From the NCBI RefSeq assembly GCF_025821665.1, contig NZ_JACKSJ010000117.1, positions 51,641 to 115,640 on the forward strand: a DNA stretch of 64,000 nucleotides, in the 5' to 3' direction. This DNA comes from [Mycobacterium] manitobense. GTDB lineage: Bacteria; Actinomycetota; Actinomycetes; Mycobacteriales; Mycobacteriaceae. A program made the position numbers and the translations under genes. This document shows positions 44,504 to 55,845 of this stretch, piece after piece. Position 1 is the first letter of the stretch; each line of letters opens with the position of its first letter. Under the pieces are notes generated by a model. The model made no database searches, was not told the origin of the DNA, and saw only the letters and a program-made list of their open reading frames with translations.

Positions 44504-47118
44504 GCCAGCGTGACGAGGCCGAGCTCGTTGTCGGCGGCCAGCAGCGGATGGTGCGGCAGCACCCGAACCGTGTAGCCCACCGGGCCCGCGACGGGCAGCG
44601 GCGTGGTGGTGGAGAACACCTCGGTGCCGCCGTCGGCGGTGCCGGTGTGCGCCATCGCCACCGTCGCCGGTTCCTTCAGCGCGTCGCTCTCGTCGACGCG
44701 GCCGAGCACCGCCTCCACGGTGACCTCGTCGGGCCGCAACCCGGCCAGCTGGACGTTGGCGGTCAGCGTCAGCTCGGAGCCCAGCAGCGGCGTATCGGGC
44801 AGGCCATAGCTGTCCACGTCGGTGATCTGGATCTTCGGCCACGCCTCTGCGGCCCGCCGCCGGTAGTCGGCCAGTTCCCCGGCCGCGCCGAAGGCTGTTC
44901 CGTTCACGGGCTCCACGGTCTTGCGCAGCGACCGGGCCGCGGGTGCGTAGTACTTCTCGGTGTAGTCGCGGACCATCCGCGACGCGAGCACCTTCGGGCC
45001 CAGCGCCTGCAGGGTGTGCCGGACCATCTCCACCCACCGGGTCGGCACGCCGTGCTCGTCGCGGTCGTAGAACTTCGGCGTCACCGACTTCTCGAGCAGG
45101 TCGTAGAGGGCGGCGGCCTCGAGGTCGTCGCGGCGGGTCTCGTCGGCCAGCCCATCGGCGGTCGGGATCTCCCAGCCGTTCTCGCCGTCGTACCACTCGT
45201 CCCACCACCCGTCGCGGATCGACAGGTTGAGTCCGCCGTTGAGTGCGCTCTTCATGCCGGACGTGCCGCACGCCTCGAGCGGCCGCAGCGGGTTGTTCAG
45301 CCAGACGTCGCAGCCCCAGTACAGCTGGCGTGCCATCGACATGTCGTAGTCGGGCAGGAACGCGATCCGGTGGCGCACCTCGGGCCGGTCGGCGAACTTC
45401 ACGATCTGCTGGATCAGCGCCTTGCCGCCGTCGTCGGCGGGATGCGACTTGCCTGCCACGATCAGCTGGATCGGCCGCTCGGTGTCGAGCAGCAGCCGCT
45501 CGAGCCGTTCGGAGTCGCGCAGCATCAACGTCAGCCGCTTGTAGGTCGGCACCCGGCGGGCGAACCCGATGGTGAGCGCATCAGGATCGAAAGCCGTTGC
45601 GATCCATCCGAGTTCGGCATCGGAGGCGCCGCGTTCCAGCCACGAGCGGCGCACCCGCGCCCGGACGTCCTCGACCAGGGCGCGGCGCAGCTTCGACCGG
45701 ATCGACCACAGGTGGCCGGAGTCGACCTCCTGCAACCGCTGCCAGGTGTCGGGCTCGCGCAGCGAGTCGAGGTTGTCCGCGCCGAGCATCTCCCGGCCCA
45801 GTTCGATCCACTCGGGCGCCGCCCACGTCGGCGCGTGCACGCCGTTGGTGATCGACCCGATCGGCACCTCGTTCGGGTCGAAGCCCGGCCACAGCTCGTT
45901 GAACATCTCGCGGCTGACCCGTCCGTGCAGCAGCGACACCCCGTTGGCACGCTGGGCCAGCCGCAGTCCCATGTGGGCCATGTTGAACTTCGCCGGGTCG
46001 TCCTCTTCCCCGAACGCAATCACCCGGTCCAGCGGCACCCCCGGCAGCAGCCGGGAGTCCGCGCCCGACGGGGTGCCAGGCGCGCTACCGAAGTAGCGCT
46101 TGACCATCTCGACCGGGAACCGGTCGATGCCCGCGGGCACCGGCGTGTGGGTGGTGAACACGGTCGAGGACCGCACCACGGTGAGAGCGGTGTCGAAGTC
46201 CAGACCGGCGTCGATCAACTCACGGATGCGTTCGACACCGAGGAACCCGGCGTGGCCCTCGTTCATGTGGAACACCTCCGGCGAGGGCAGGCCCTCCACC
46301 TCGGTGTACGCCCGGATCGCCCGCACCCCGCCGATGCCGGCGAGGATCTCCTGTTTGATGCGGTGCTCCTGGTCGCCGCCGTAGAGCCGGTCGGTCACAC
46401 CGCGCAGGTCGTGGTCGTTCTCCGGGATGTCGGAATCCAGCAGCAGCAACGGGATCCGGCCCACCTGCGCGATCCACACCCTGGCCCGCAGCGGATTGTC
46501 ATCGGGCAGCGCCAGCTCGACGAGCACCGGGTCGCCCGCCGCGTCGGTCAGCAGCCGCAACGGCAGGCCCTGCGGATCCAGCGACGGATAGTTCTCGCGT
46601 TGCCACCCGTCGGCGGTCAGCGACTGCCGGAAGTAGCCCGACCGGTAGTACAGGCCGACCGCGATCAGCGGCAGGCCGAGGTCGGACGCCGACTTGAGGT
46701 GGTCGCCCGCTAGGATGCCGAGACCTCCGGAGTAATTCGGCAGCACCTCGGCCACCCCGAACTCCATCGAGAAGTACGCGATGCCGTTGGGCAACGGGAA
46801 CTCAGTCGCGCCGTCCGCCTGAACCTGCTGATACCACAGCGGACGGGTCAGGTAGTCGTCCAGATCCGCGGCCAGCCCGTCGAGCCGGCGCAGGAAGGAC
46901 TCGTCGACGGCGAGGGCGTCAAGACGTTTGGGGCTGACCCCGCCGAGCAGCGCGACCGGGTCGCAGCCGAGCCGGCGCCACAGGTCCGGGTCGATGGCCT
47001 CGAACAGGTCCTGTGTAGGCCTGTCCCAGGACCAGCGCAGGTTGATGGACAGCCGTTCCAGCGCCGACAACCGATCCGGTAGATGGGCGCGGACAGTGAA
47101 CCTTCGCAGGGCTTTCAC
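44500..47118 (-). CDS. glgP: Alpha-glucan (glycogen) phosphorylase
   Basis: An 872-aa phosphorylase releasing glucose-1-phosphate from alpha-1,4-glucan. The PLP-binding lysine motif GTSGMKSALNGGLN and catalytic-site segments YFSMEFGVAEVLPNYSGGLG and VFHMNEGHAGF are intact. It closely matches M. tuberculosis Rv1328, whose start VKALRRFTVRAHLP supports GTG 47118 here. It is divergent from glgE-glgB and coupled to the propeller gene downstream. Confidence 0.96.
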   Translation of the reverse strand: MKALRRFTVRAHLPDRLSALERLSINLRWSWDRPTQDLFEAIDPDLWRRLGCDPVALLGGVSPKRLDALAVDESFLRRLDGLAADLDDYLTRPLWYQQVQADGATEFPLPNGIAYFSMEFGVAEVLPNYSGGLGILAGDHLKSASDLGLPLIAVGLYYRSGYFRQSLTADGWQRENYPSLDPQGLPLRLLTDAAGDPVLVELALPDDNPLRARVWIAQVGRIPLLLLDSDIPENDHDLRGVTDRLYGGDQEHRIKQEILAGIGGVRAIRAYTEVEGLPSPEVFHMNEGHAGFLGVERIRELIDAGLDFDTALTVVRSSTVFTTHTPVPAGIDRFPVEMVKRYFGSAPGTPSGADSRLLPGVPLDRVIAFGEEDDPAKFNMAHMGLRLAQRANGVSLLHGRVSREMFNELWPGFDPNEVPIGSITNGVHAPTWAAPEWIELGREMLGADNLDSLREPDTWQRLQEVDSGHLWSIRSKLRRALVEDVRARVRRSWLERGASDAELGWIATAFDPDALTIGFARRVPTYKRLTLMLRDSERLERLLLDTERPIQLIVAGKSHPADDGGKALIQQIVKFADRPEVRHRIAFLPDYDMSMARQLYWGCDVWLNNPLRPLEACGTSGMKSALNGGLNLSIRDGWWDEWYDGENGWEIPTADGLADETRRDDLEAAALYDLLEKSVTPKFYDRDEHGVPTRWVEMVRHTLQALGPKVLASRMVRDYTEKYYAPAARSLRKTVEPVNGTAFGAAGELADYRRRAAEAWPKIQITDVDSYGLPDTPLLGSELTLTANVQLAGLRPDEVTVEAVLGRVDESDALKEPATVAMAHTGTADGGTEVFSTTTPLPVAGPVGYTVRVLPHHPLLAADNELGLVTLA

Positions 47119-47333
47119 GTGGCTCAACCTTACTGACAAATCCGGGCGGCGCAGTGCGCTGCCCACATCCGATCCCTCTCGTTTGATTGGGCCGGACACT
47201 ACGGTGGGTATAGGGCGCTCAGGGACTTCGCGGTGTCGGCATCAGACCACCGCGGCGTTCGTACGAGCTTTCTCGTACCTCGATCTCGAACATCCGCGGT
47301 CCCGGTGGCCGCGCCAGTGTGAGGAGCAAGTGG
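47119..47333. promoter_or_regulatory. glgP-glgE divergent promoter region with GTACGAG/CTCGTAC hairpin
   Basis: This 215-base region separates the two glucan operons. GTACGAG (47261-47267), loop CTTT, CTCGTAC (47272-47278) is a perfect 7-bp inverted repeat in the glgE leader side. It could be an operator or a leader hairpin; I see no matching second site or U tract. Confidence 0.4.
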
Positions 47334-49421
47334 GTGGCCGGTCGTATCGGTATCGATGACGTCGCGCCCGTCGTGTCAAACGGCAGGTATCCGGCCAAGG
47401 CGGTCGTCGGCGAGGTGGTTCCGGTCCGGGCCACGGTGTGGCGCGAAGGCCATGATGCGGTGGCGGCGACCCTGGTGGTGCGCTATCACGGCACCAACTA
47501 CCCCGACCTCGCCGAGGCGCCGGCGGTGGCTGTGAGCCCGAGCGAACCCGTCCCGATCCAGGAGGTCGTCAACCCGCAGGCCAAGGTGCGGCCACAGGCG
47601 CTGCCGATGGCGCCCGGGCGCACACCCGACGTGTTCCACGGGCAGTTCGCGCCCGACCGGGTCGGGCTGTGGACGTACCGGGTGGACGGCTGGGGCGACC
47701 CGATCGCGACGTGGCGAAAAGCGGTCACCGCCAAGCTCGACGCCGGCCAGAGCGAGGCCGAGCTGAACAACGATCTGCTGGTCGGCGCCAAGCTGTTGGA
47801 CCGCGCGGCCACGGGTGTACCGCGCCAACATCGGTACCCGCTGGCCGAGGCGGCCGCCCAGCTGCGCGAGCCGGGTGATCCGTTCACCCGTGCGGGCGCA
47901 GCCCTCGCCCCGGACCTGATGGAGATGCTCGCGGAGTATCCGCTGCGCGAATTGGTCACCCGCGGTGAGCAATACGGCGTGTGGGTGGACCGGCCACTGG
48001 CCCGGTTCAGCTCGTGGTACGAGTTGTTCCCGCGGTCCACCGGCGGCTGGGACAATCAGGGCCATCCGGTGCACGGGACGTTCGCCACCGCCACCAAGGC
48101 ACTTCCCCGGGTAGCCAGGATGGGCTTCGACATCGTCTATCTGCCGCCCATTCACCCGATCGGCAAGGTGCACCGCAAGGGCCGCAACAACAGCGTGACG
48201 GCGGCCCCCGATGACGTGGGCTCGCCGTGGGCGATCGGCAGCGACGAGGGCGGCCACGACGCCGTGCATCCGGACCTCGGCACGATCGAGGACTTCGACG
48301 GGTTCGTCGCCGCCGCGCGCGACGAAGGCCTCGAGGTGGCACTCGACCTCGCCCTGCAGTGCGCCCCCGACCACCCCTGGGCGCGCGACCACCCCGAGTG
48401 GTTCACCGTGCTGCCCGACGGGACCATTGCGTACGCGGAGAACCCGCCGAAGAAGTACCAGGACATCTATCCGCTGAACTTCGACAACGACCCGGCCGGG
48501 TTGTACGAGGAAGTGCTGCGGGTGGTGCGGTACTGGGTGTCGCACGGCGTCAAGGTGTTCCGCGTCGACAACCCGCACACCAAGCCGCCGAACTTCTGGG
48601 CCTGGCTGATCGGCGAGGTCAAGCGCGAGGATCCGGACGTGCTGTTCCTGGCCGAGGCGTTCACCCGGCCGGCGCGGCTACTCGGCCTGGCCAAGCTGGG
48701 CTTCACGCAGTCCTACACGTACTTCACCTGGCGCACCGCGAAGTGGGAGCTCACCGAGTTCGGCCAGCAGATCGCCGAGCACGCCGACTACTGCAGGCAG
48801 AGCCTGTGGGTGAACACCCCCGACATCCTGCACGAGAGCCTGCAGCACGGCGGGCCCGGCATGTTCGCCATACGCGCGGTCCTGGCGGCGACGATGAGCT
48901 CCACCTGGGGCGTCTATTCGGGCTTCGAGCTGTTCGAACACCGGGCGGTCCGCGAGGGCAGCGAGGAGTACCTGAATTCGGAGAAGTACGAGCTGCGGCC
49001 CCGCGACTTCGACGCGGCCATGGCCGACGGCGAGTCGCTGGAGCCGTTCATCACCCGGCTCAACGAGATCCGCCGGGTGCATCCGGCGCTGCACGAGCTG
49101 CGCACCATCGCGTTCCACTACCCGGACAACGACGCGGTCATGGCCTACAGCAAGTTCGACCCGGTCACCGGTGACCAGGTGCTGGTAGTGATCAAGCTCA
49201 ACCCGTTCGGGCCCGAGGAGGCCACCGTGTGGTTGGACATGGCCGCATTGGGAATGCAACCTTACGACCGCTTCTGGGTGCGCGACGAGATCAGCGGCGA
49301 GGAGTACCAGTGGGGTCAGTCGAACTACGTGCGGCTCGATCCCGCCAAGGCGGTGGCACACGTGTTCAACATGCCCCAGATACCGGCCGAACAACGACTC
49401 AACCTGCTTCGTAGGGAGTGA
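47334..49421 (+). CDS. glgE: Maltosyltransferase GlgE (GH13_3)
   Basis: A 695-aa alpha-1,4-glucan:maltose-1-phosphate maltosyltransferase, which extends linear glucans and capsular alpha-glucan from maltose-1-phosphate. The N-terminus [20 protein letters not shown] matches Rv1327c. The nucleophile is Asp412 ([10 protein letters not shown]) and the acid/base Glu441 (FLAEAFTRP). GTG 47334 has GAGGAG seven bases upstream. It is followed immediately by glgB. Confidence 0.96.
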   Translation: MAGRIGIDDVAPVVSNGRYPAKAVVGEVVPVRATVWREGHDAVAATLVVRYHGTNYPDLAEAPAVAVSPSEPVPIQEVVNPQAKVRPQALPMAPGRTPDVFHGQFAPDRVGLWTYRVDGWGDPIATWRKAVTAKLDAGQSEAELNNDLLVGAKLLDRAATGVPRQHRYPLAEAAAQLREPGDPFTRAGAALAPDLMEMLAEYPLRELVTRGEQYGVWVDRPLARFSSWYELFPRSTGGWDNQGHPVHGTFATATKALPRVARMGFDIVYLPPIHPIGKVHRKGRNNSVTAAPDDVGSPWAIGSDEGGHDAVHPDLGTIEDFDGFVAAARDEGLEVALDLALQCAPDHPWARDHPEWFTVLPDGTIAYAENPPKKYQDIYPLNFDNDPAGLYEEVLRVVRYWVSHGVKVFRVDNPHTKPPNFWAWLIGEVKREDPDVLFLAEAFTRPARLLGLAKLGFTQSYTYFTWRTAKWELTEFGQQIAEHADYCRQSLWVNTPDILHESLQHGGPGMFAIRAVLAATMSSTWGVYSGFELFEHRAVREGSEEYLNSEKYELRPRDFDAAMADGESLEPFITRLNEIRRVHPALHELRTIAFHYPDNDAVMAYSKFDPVTGDQVLVVIKLNPFGPEEATVWLDMAALGMQPYDRFWVRDEISGEEYQWGQSNYVRLDPAKAVAHVFNMPQIPAEQRLNLLRRE

Positions 49422-49429
49422 TCGACACC

Positions 49430-51679
49430 ATGGCTAAGGCCCCCGACCTGACCAACGAGGTCACCAGTCCGCATCTGCGGCCACACACCGCCGACCTGAA
49501 CCGCCTGCTGTCCGGCGAACACCACGACCCGCACTCGGTGCTCGGCGCGCACGAGTACGACGACCACACGGTGCTGCGTGCCTACCGGCCGCACGCCCTC
49601 GAGGTGGTCGCGGTCGTCGGCGGCGACCGGCACGTGTTCTCCCACATCGAGAGCGGCTTGTTCGCGGTGGCGCTGCCCTTCACCGGGCTCGTCGACTACC
49701 GGCTCGAGGTGAGCTACGACCACGGCGGCGAGACGCCGCACGTGCACCGCACCGCCGACGCCTACCGGTTCCTGCCGACCCTCGGCGAGGTGGACCTACA
49801 CCTGTTCTCCGAGGGCCGCCACGAGCGACTGTGGGAGGTGCTCGGGGCGCATCCGCGCAGCTTCACCACCGCCGACGGCGTGGTCGAGGGCGTGTCGTTC
49901 GCGGTGTGGGCGCCGAATGCCAAGGGCGTCAGCGTGATCGGTGACTTCAATCACTGGAGCGGCACCGAGGCGCAGATGCGGGTGCTGGGTTCCACCGGCG
50001 TGTGGGAACTGTTCTGGCCCGACTTCCCCGCTGACGGGCTGTACAAGTTCCGGGTGCACGGCGCCGACGGCGTGGTGACCGAGCGGGCCGACCCGATGGC
50101 CTTCGCCACCGAGGTGCCGCCGCAGCGGGCGTCGCGTGTCACGCAGAGCCATTACACGTGGGCCGACGAGGACTGGATGACCCGGCGCGCGCTGCGCAAT
50201 CCGGTGTTCGAGCCGATGAGCACCTACGAGGTGCACCTCGGCTCGTGGCGGCCCGGCCTGAGCTACACCGAACTCGCCGAGCAGCTCACGCAGTACGTCG
50301 TCGAACAGGGCTTCACCCACGTCGAGATGCTGCCGGTCGCCGAGCATCCGTTCGGCGGCTCCTGGGGTTACCAGGTGACGTCGTACTACGCGCCGTCCTC
50401 GCGCTTCGGCAGCCCCGACGAATTCCGGCACCTCGTCGACTCGCTGCACCAGGCCGGCATCGGCGTGCTCGTGGACTGGGTGCCCGCGCACTTCCCGAAG
50501 GACGCCTGGGCGCTCGGCCGGTTCGACGGCACCGCACTCTACGAGCACGCCGATCCGCGTCGTGGTGAGCAGTTGGACTGGGGCACCTACGTTTTCGACT
50601 TCGGCCGGTCCGAGGTGCGCAACTTCCTGGTGGCCAACGCGCTGTACTGGCTGCAGGAGTACCACGTCGACGGGCTGCGGGTGGACGCGGTGGCGTCGAT
50701 GCTCTACCTGGACTACTCGCGCCCCGAAGGTGGCTGGACACCCAACATCTACGGCGGCCGGGAGAACCTCGAGGCGGTGCAGTTCCTGCAGGAGATGAAC
50801 GCCACGGTGCACAAGGTCGCCCCCGGCATCGTCACGATCGCCGAGGAGTCCACGTCATGGCCCGGCGTCACCCGGCCGACGAATCTCGGCGGCCTCGGCT
50901 TCTCGATGAAGTGGAACATGGGCTGGATGAACGACACGCTGGCGTTCATCAGCCGCGACCCGATCCACCGCAGCTACCACCACCACGAGATCACCTTCTC
51001 GATGATCTACGCGTTCAGCGAGAACTTCGTCCTGCCGATCAGCCACGACGAGGTCGTGCACGGCAAGGGCACGCTGTGGGGCCGGATGCCCGGCGACGAC
51101 CACGCCAAGGCGGCGGGGATCCGCGGCCTGCTGGCCTACCAGTGGGCACATCCGGGTAAGCAGTTGCTGTTCATGGGCCAGGAGTTCGGTCAGCGTGCCG
51201 AATGGTCCGAGGAACGCGGCGTGGACTGGTGGCAGCTCGACGAGCAGGGCTTCTCCGACGGGATCCTGCGGATGATGCGCGACATGAACGGCATCTACGG
51301 CAGCCGCCGGGCACTGTGGTCGCGCGACACCACGCCGGAGGGCTACTCCTGGATCGACGCCAACGACTCGGCGAACAACGTCCTGAGCTTCCTGCGCTAC
51401 GGCGACGACGGCTCGGTGATGGCGTGCGTGTTCAACTTCTCCGGATCCGAGCACTCGCGGTACCGCCTCGGGCTGCCGCACACGGGGACCTGGCGCGAGG
51501 TGCTCAACACCGACGCCGACGTCTACCACGGTTCGGGCATCGGCAACTTCGGCGCGGTCGAGGCCACCGACGATCCCTGGCACGGCCGGCCGGCGTCCGC
51601 GATGATGGTGCTGCCGCCGCTGGCCGCGCTGTGGTTCGAGTACGAGCAACCCGGCCTCGGGCGCGGAGACGCTCAGTAG
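49430..51679 (+). CDS. glgB: 1,4-alpha-glucan branching enzyme
   Basis: A 749-aa GH13_9 branching enzyme introducing alpha-1,6 branches into the GlgE product. Two N-terminal beta domains (about 30-110 and 140-230) precede the barrel; catalytic Asp is in [20 protein letters not shown], Glu in [11 protein letters not shown] and the third acid in [15 protein letters not shown] 49430 is preferred; GTG 49418, overlapping the glgE stop, is an alternative. Matches Rv1326c. Confidence 0.96.
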   Translation: MAKAPDLTNEVTSPHLRPHTADLNRLLSGEHHDPHSVLGAHEYDDHTVLRAYRPHALEVVAVVGGDRHVFSHIESGLFAVALPFTGLVDYRLEVSYDHGGETPHVHRTADAYRFLPTLGEVDLHLFSEGRHERLWEVLGAHPRSFTTADGVVEGVSFAVWAPNAKGVSVIGDFNHWSGTEAQMRVLGSTGVWELFWPDFPADGLYKFRVHGADGVVTERADPMAFATEVPPQRASRVTQSHYTWADEDWMTRRALRNPVFEPMSTYEVHLGSWRPGLSYTELAEQLTQYVVEQGFTHVEMLPVAEHPFGGSWGYQVTSYYAPSSRFGSPDEFRHLVDSLHQAGIGVLVDWVPAHFPKDAWALGRFDGTALYEHADPRRGEQLDWGTYVFDFGRSEVRNFLVANALYWLQEYHVDGLRVDAVASMLYLDYSRPEGGWTPNIYGGRENLEAVQFLQEMNATVHKVAPGIVTIAEESTSWPGVTRPTNLGGLGFSMKWNMGWMNDTLAFISRDPIHRSYHHHEITFSMIYAFSENFVLPISHDEVVHGKGTLWGRMPGDDHAKAAGIRGLLAYQWAHPGKQLLFMGQEFGQRAEWSEERGVDWWQLDEQGFSDGILRMMRDMNGIYGSRRALWSRDTTPEGYSWIDANDSANNVLSFLRYGDDGSVMACVFNFSGSEHSRYRLGLPHTGTWREVLNTDADVYHGSGIGNFGAVEATDDPWHGRPASAMMVLPPLAALWFEYEQPGLGRGDAQ

Positions 51680-52578
51680 AGCGCGTTGGCCAGCTTTCGG
51701 CGGCCGGCGATCACCTCGGGGTCGGCGGCGTCGAACAGGTCGAACAGTTCGATCAGCCGCGTGCGGACCTTCGTGCGGTCGTCGCCGGCGGTGCGCTTGA
51801 CCAGGGCGATCAGCCGGTCGAATGCGGGCTCGACCTGCTGCTGCATGATCTGCACATCGGCCGCGGCGAACGCGGCGTCGATGTCGTCGGGAGCGGTGTC
51901 GGCCGCCGTCACCGCGTCGGGATCGTGAGCGGTAGCGCGCTGCAGGAACACGATCTGGCGCACCGCGCCCTTGGCCTCCGGATGGTTCGGAGTGGCGGCC
52001 AGGATCGCCTGGTAGGCCGAGAGTGCGGCGTCGAAGTCACCGGCGTCGAGGTGCTCGCGAGCCTGTGCGACCGCGGGGTCGACCTGCTCGGGCTGTTCGG
52101 CATCGCCTGTGCCGGAGAGCTTCCCGGCGGTCGCCTCGAGCAGCGAGTCGATCCAGCCGCGTAACTGCTCCGCGGGCTGAGCGCCCTGGAAGCTCGAGAT
52201 CGGCTGTCCGCCGGCGAGCGCGACAACGGTGGGCACCGCCTGCACACCGAACATCTGCGCCACCCGCGGTGTGGTGTCGACGTTCACCAACGCCAGCGAC
52301 CACTTGCCGCCGTCGTCGGCCGCGAGCGCCGCGAGGGCCTCGCCGAGCGCCACGCTGGCGTCGCTGCGCGGCGTCCAGAGCAGCACCACGACGGGCGCCT
52401 GACTGGACCGGACCAGCACCTCGGCTTCGAGGTTGGCCTCGGTGACCTCGGTGACGTATGCGCCACCCTGACCACCGGGCGCGGTCGCTTCGGTGGGTGC
52501 GGCGGCGCGCTGCTTGAGCGCCGAAAGGTCAACCGCACCGGCCAGTGCGGGCCCGACGGAAGGTCGTGGACGAGTCAC
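51673..52578 (-). CDS. Thioredoxin-fold/TPR protein (CnoX/YbbN-like, Rv1324-like)
   Basis: A 301-aa protein: a thioredoxin fold (about 45-155) followed by helical TPR-like repeats (about 165-300). The redox CxxC is lost; the position reads WTPRSDA, so it cannot be a disulfide reductase and is probably a holdase or co-chaperone, as for YbbN-class proteins. It lies between glgB (7-base tail overlap) and a DUF3817 gene, the Rv1324 place. Confidence 0.88.
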   Translation of the reverse strand: MTRPRPSVGPALAGAVDLSALKQRAAAPTEATAPGGQGGAYVTEVTEANLEAEVLVRSSQAPVVVLLWTPRSDASVALGEALAALAADDGGKWSLALVNVDTTPRVAQMFGVQAVPTVVALAGGQPISSFQGAQPAEQLRGWIDSLLEATAGKLSGTGDAEQPEQVDPAVAQAREHLDAGDFDAALSAYQAILAATPNHPEAKGAVRQIVFLQRATAHDPDAVTAADTAPDDIDAAFAAADVQIMQQQVEPAFDRLIALVKRTAGDDRTKVRTRLIELFDLFDAADPEVIAGRRKLANALY

Positions 52579-52591
52579 GCGACCAAGTCTG

Positions 52592-52978
52592 TCACGTCGT
52601 TTCCGGTGCCGTCCGGCCCGGTTGCGAGATCGGCGCCGACGCAGCCGCGGACGCGGCGGCGGGCCCCATCCGACCGGTCCGGTCGGCCCATATGAGGAAG
52701 ATCACAGTGGCCAGTGGCACGACGCTGGCCAGCAACGCCAGCAACCATGTCGTGACGCCCCACCGGAACGCCACACCGGCGGCCACCGCTGCCACGACGA
52801 ACCCGATGAAGATGCCGCCGTGGATGGGCCCGAAGATCTTCACGCCGATCTCGGTGCTGGGGCTTCCGACGTACTTGAAGTACATCCCGACCAGCAGACC
52901 GACCCAGCTGACCGCCTCCAGCAGACCGACCAGGCGCAGCCACCCGGCCACCGAACGCAGATCGAAAGCACGTGTCAT
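52592..52978 (-). CDS. DUF3817 integral membrane protein
   Basis: A 128-aa protein with three or four helices: GWLRLVGLLEAVSWVGLLVG, KIFGPIHGGIFIGFVVAAVA and LLALLASVVPLATVIFLIWA, then an Ala/Ser-rich tail. The IHGG helix and WADRTGR end are DUF3817 features. Paralogous to the gene at 26264. Start at ATG 52978 or 52987. Function unknown. Confidence 0.82.
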   Translation of the reverse strand: MTRAFDLRSVAGWLRLVGLLEAVSWVGLLVGMYFKYVGSPSTEIGVKIFGPIHGGIFIGFVVAAVAAGVAFRWGVTTWLLALLASVVPLATVIFLIWADRTGRMGPAAASAAASAPISQPGRTAPETT

Positions 52979-53055
52979 GGCCGCCATTGTGCCTGATCGG
53001 CGAGCCAGCTACTACGCCTCGTCGTAGCGCGGTGCCGCCCGGCGGTCGCGCAACC

Positions 53056-54234
53056 TCAGCGGCGCAGGATCAGGGCGTCGCCCTGCCCGCCCGCGCCGCA
53101 CAACGCGGCCACCGCGTACTTCCCGCCGGTGCGCTGGAGTTCGAGCGCCGCGTGCAGGGTGATGCGGGCGCCGGACATCCCGATCGGATGGCCGATCGCG
53201 ATGGCCCCACCGTTGGTGTTGACCTTCTCCTGATCGACGCCGAGTTCCTTGGTGGAGGCCAGGGCGACCGCCGCGAAGGCCTCGTTCAGTTCGATCACGT
53301 CGAGCTGGTCGGCGGTGATGCCCTCCTTGGCGATCGCCTTCTTGACGGCGTTGGCCGGCTGGCTCTGCAGCGTGGAATCCGGTCCGGCGACCACGCCGTG
53401 GGCGCCGATCTCGGCGAGCCAGCTCAATCCCAGCTCCTCGGCCTTGGCCTTGTTCATCACGACGACGGCGCAGGCGCCGTCGGAGATCTGCGACGCCGAT
53501 CCCGCGGTGATGGTGCCGTCCTTGCGGAACGCCGGCTTGAGCCCGGCCAGCGACTCTGCGGTGGTGTTGGCCCGGATGCCCTCGTCCTCGGTGAACTCGA
53601 TCGGATCGCCCTTGCGCTGCGGGATCGACACCGGTACCACCTCGTCGGCGTACACCCCGTCCTTCCACGCCGCGGCCGCCCGCTGATGGGACTGCGCCGC
53701 GTACTCGTCCTGCTCGGCGCGGGTGAACTGGTCGACGTCGTTGCGCTGCTCGGTGAGCGCGCCCATCGGCTGGTCGGTGAACACGTCGTGCAGGCCGTCG
53801 TAGGCCATGTGGTCGACCGCGGTGACGTCGCCGTACTTGTATCCGGCCCGGCTGTTCACCAGGAGGTGCGGCGCCTGGCTCATCGACTCCTGGCCGCCGG
53901 CCACCACCACGTCGAACTCCCCCGCGCGGATCAGCTGGTCGGCCAGGGCGATCGCGTCGATGCCCGAGAGGCACATCTTGTTGATGGTCAACGCCGGCAC
54001 GTCCCACGGGATGCCTGCGGCCACTGCGGCCTGACGGGCGGGCATCTGCCCGGCGCCCGCGGTCAGCACCTGGCCCATGATCACGTACTCGACGGCGGAC
54101 GGGGCGACGCCCGACTTCTCGAGCGCGGCCTTGATGGCGACGGCCCCCAGATCGCTGCCCGAGAAGTCCTTCAGCGAACCCATCAGCCTGCCTACCGGTG
54201 TGCGGGCTCCAGCAACGATCACCGACGTCGTCAT
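53056..54234 (-). CDS. fadA4: Acetyl-CoA acetyltransferase (thiolase)
   Basis: A 392-aa biosynthetic-type thiolase condensing or cleaving acetoacetyl-CoA. The nucleophile is Cys88 ([11 protein letters not shown]); [10 protein letters not shown] and CGAGGQGDA supply the catalytic His and second Cys. ATG 54234 has GGAGG upstream. It matches Rv1323 by neighbourhood, divergent from methylmalonyl-CoA epimerase. Confidence 0.94.
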   Translation of the reverse strand: MTTSVIVAGARTPVGRLMGSLKDFSGSDLGAVAIKAALEKSGVAPSAVEYVIMGQVLTAGAGQMPARQAAVAAGIPWDVPALTINKMCLSGIDAIALADQLIRAGEFDVVVAGGQESMSQAPHLLVNSRAGYKYGDVTAVDHMAYDGLHDVFTDQPMGALTEQRNDVDQFTRAEQDEYAAQSHQRAAAAWKDGVYADEVVPVSIPQRKGDPIEFTEDEGIRANTTAESLAGLKPAFRKDGTITAGSASQISDGACAVVVMNKAKAEELGLSWLAEIGAHGVVAGPDSTLQSQPANAVKKAIAKEGITADQLDVIELNEAFAAVALASTKELGVDQEKVNTNGGAIAIGHPIGMSGARITLHAALELQRTGGKYAVAALCGAGGQGDALILRR

Positions 54235-54308
54235 ACCAACCTCCATCACGGTTTAGAGCGGCTCCGACGAGGCTATCCACTAGACCGTCAGTATCGAAAC
54301 CGAGGCCC

Positions 54309-54327
54309 TTAGGTTACCTTTGCGTTA
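54309..54327 (+). promoter_or_regulatory. Predicted leaderless promoter of methylmalonyl-CoA epimerase
   Basis: TACCTT at 54315-54320 fits the mycobacterial -10 consensus TANNNT and lies exactly 7 bases before the ATG at 54327; no Shine-Dalgarno is present, so transcription probably begins at the start codon. A short palindrome AGGT-T-ACCT (54311-54319) overlaps the -10. Confidence 0.5.
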
Positions 54328-54803
54328 TGACCGCCGATCAAGTTGACGCCCGTCCAGTCCTCGCCACGGCCCTGGTCACGGCTATCGACCACGTGGGCAT
54401 CGCAGTGCCGGATCTCGACGCCGCGATCAAGTGGTATCACGATCATCTCGGCATGATCGTGCTGCACGAAGAGGTCAACGAGGAGCAGGGCATCCGCGAG
54501 GCGATGCTGTCGGTGCGCGGCGCTCCCAAGGGCAGCTCCCAGGTCCAGCTGATGGCGGCACTCGACGAGACGTCGACCATCGCGAAGTTCATCGACAAGC
54601 GCGGTCCCGGCCTGCAGCAGTTCGCCTACCGCGTCAGCGACATCGACGCGCTCACCGAGCGCCTGCGCGAGCAGGGCATCCGGTTGCTCTACGACGTGCC
54701 GCGCCGGGGTACCTCGAACTCGCGGATCAATTTCATCCACCCCAAGGACGGCGGCGGGGTGCTGATCGAACTCGTCGAGCCCGCGGCGGACACCGAACAC
54801 TGA
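54327..54803 (+). CDS. mce: Methylmalonyl-CoA epimerase
   Basis: A 158-aa vicinal-oxygen-chelate enzyme that interconverts (R)- and (S)-methylmalonyl-CoA in propionate metabolism. Metal ligands His22 (IDHVGIAV), Gln74 (VQLM) and Glu148 (LIELVEP) are visible; the second histidine of the P. shermanii enzyme is Gln here (GLQQFAY), as I recall for actinobacterial homologues such as Rv1322A. Divergent from fadA4. Confidence 0.92.
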   Translation: MTADQVDARPVLATALVTAIDHVGIAVPDLDAAIKWYHDHLGMIVLHEEVNEEQGIREAMLSVRGAPKGSSQVQLMAALDETSTIAKFIDKRGPGLQQFAYRVSDIDALTERLREQGIRLLYDVPRRGTSNSRINFIHPKDGGGVLIELVEPAADTEH

Positions 54804-54809
54804 CGCTGG

Positions 54810-55106
54810 TCACGACCAGCGTCGCGTCGGGCCCCGGTGGGCCCGGTTCGCCCAGCACGGCGTGTGCCAGTGCCTGCGGTCATCGACCGCCGACTCCCCC
54901 GCGTCCGCCGGCCACACCACCAGATGCGCTGTCCCGACCCTGATCTCGTGATCACAGCCGGGGCACCGGTAGACCTTGGTGGCGCGCGACCCGGCGATCG
55001 GCCGCACCTCGTAGTCGAAGCCGTCCGCTCCCGTCTCGACCCGCCGCGCGGCGAGGGACGGTGGCAGCGGACGCGGCTGCCTCGGCGGAGTCCGGCGCCT
55101 GGGCAT
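54810..55106 (-). CDS. Small zinc-ribbon-like protein
   Basis: A 98-aa basic protein: Arg/Pro-rich N-terminus (MPRRRTPPRQPRPLPPSLAA), then CPGC (Cys48, Cys51) and HWHTPC (His79, His81, Cys84), a likely zinc site. It lies tail-to-tail with mce and 18 bases downstream of nucS, so it is probably co-transcribed with nucS. Actinobacterial homologues are often labelled ATP/GTP-binding protein without a P-loop; I see none here. Function unknown. Confidence 0.83.
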   Translation of the reverse strand: MPRRRTPPRQPRPLPPSLAARRVETGADGFDYEVRPIAGSRATKVYRCPGCDHEIRVGTAHLVVWPADAGESAVDDRRHWHTPCWANRAHRGPTRRWS

Positions 55107-55124
55107 GCCGCCGAGTCTACGGGC

Positions 55125-55796
55125 TCAGAACAGCCGGTACTCGTCGCTGTCCATTCCGCGCATCTGATCGTAATCCAGTGTGACGCAGCGAATCCCGCGA
55201 TCAACCGCGAGCGTGCGGGCTTGCGGCTTGATCTGCTGGGCGGCGAACACCCCGCTGACCGGCGCCAGCAGTGAGTCCCGGTTGAGCAGGTCCAGGTAGC
55301 GGGTGAGCTGCTCGACACCGTCGATCTCGCCGCGCCGTTTGATCTCGACGGCGACCGAGCGTCCGGTCTCGTCGCGGCACAGCAGGTCGACCGGGCCGAT
55401 GGCGGTCATGTACTCGCGGCGCACGAGGGTGTACCCCACGCCGAGCAGTTCGACGTGTTCAGCCAGCAGCTTCTGCAGATGCGCCTCGACCCCGTCCTTG
55501 ACCAGCCCCGGGTCGATGCCGAGGTCGTGGCTGGAGTCGTGCTCCACCGCCTCGACGGTGATGCGCAATTGCTCGCCTGCCTTGTTCTCCACCACCCACA
55601 CCGGCAGCGGCCCGTCGGTGTCCTCGACGAGTCGGCACGGCGGGCTCATCCAGTTCAGCGGCTTGTAGGCCCGGTCGTCGGCGTGCACGCTCACCGACCC
55701 GTCGGCCTTGACCAGCAGCAGCCGGCGAGCTGACGGCAGATGGGCGGTGAGGCGGCCGACGTAGTCGACGGTGCACTGGGCGATCACGAGTCGCAC
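55125..55796 (-). CDS. nucS: NucS/EndoMS mismatch-specific endonuclease
   Basis: A 223-aa protein of the non-canonical actinobacterial/archaeal mismatch repair system, which cuts both strands at G-T, G-G and T-T mismatches. The catalytic residues Asp137, Glu151 and Lys153 lie in GPVDLLCRD and VAVEIKRRG. The C-terminal DSDEYRLF resembles a sliding-clamp-binding tail. GTG 55796 is the start. It replaces MutS/MutL in mycobacteria. Confidence 0.95.
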   Translation of the reverse strand: MRLVIAQCTVDYVGRLTAHLPSARRLLLVKADGSVSVHADDRAYKPLNWMSPPCRLVEDTDGPLPVWVVENKAGEQLRITVEAVEHDSSHDLGIDPGLVKDGVEAHLQKLLAEHVELLGVGYTLVRREYMTAIGPVDLLCRDETGRSVAVEIKRRGEIDGVEQLTRYLDLLNRDSLLAPVSGVFAAQQIKPQARTLAVDRGIRCVTLDYDQMRGMDSDEYRLF

Positions 55797-55845
55797 GTCG
55801 ACAACCTTAGGGTCTCGGGCGGCTGCGAATTACTCTGACATCACG

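Noticed and set aside
40517..44575. 1352-codon plus-strand open frame across dinG, methyltransferase, porin and propeller genes
   Set aside because: It crosses four well-supported genes in other frames and has low-complexity Arg/His/Ala composition; no domain is visible.
51673..52578. Thioredoxin with redox activity
   Set aside because: The CxxC motif is absent (TPRSDA), so a disulfide reductase role is not supported.
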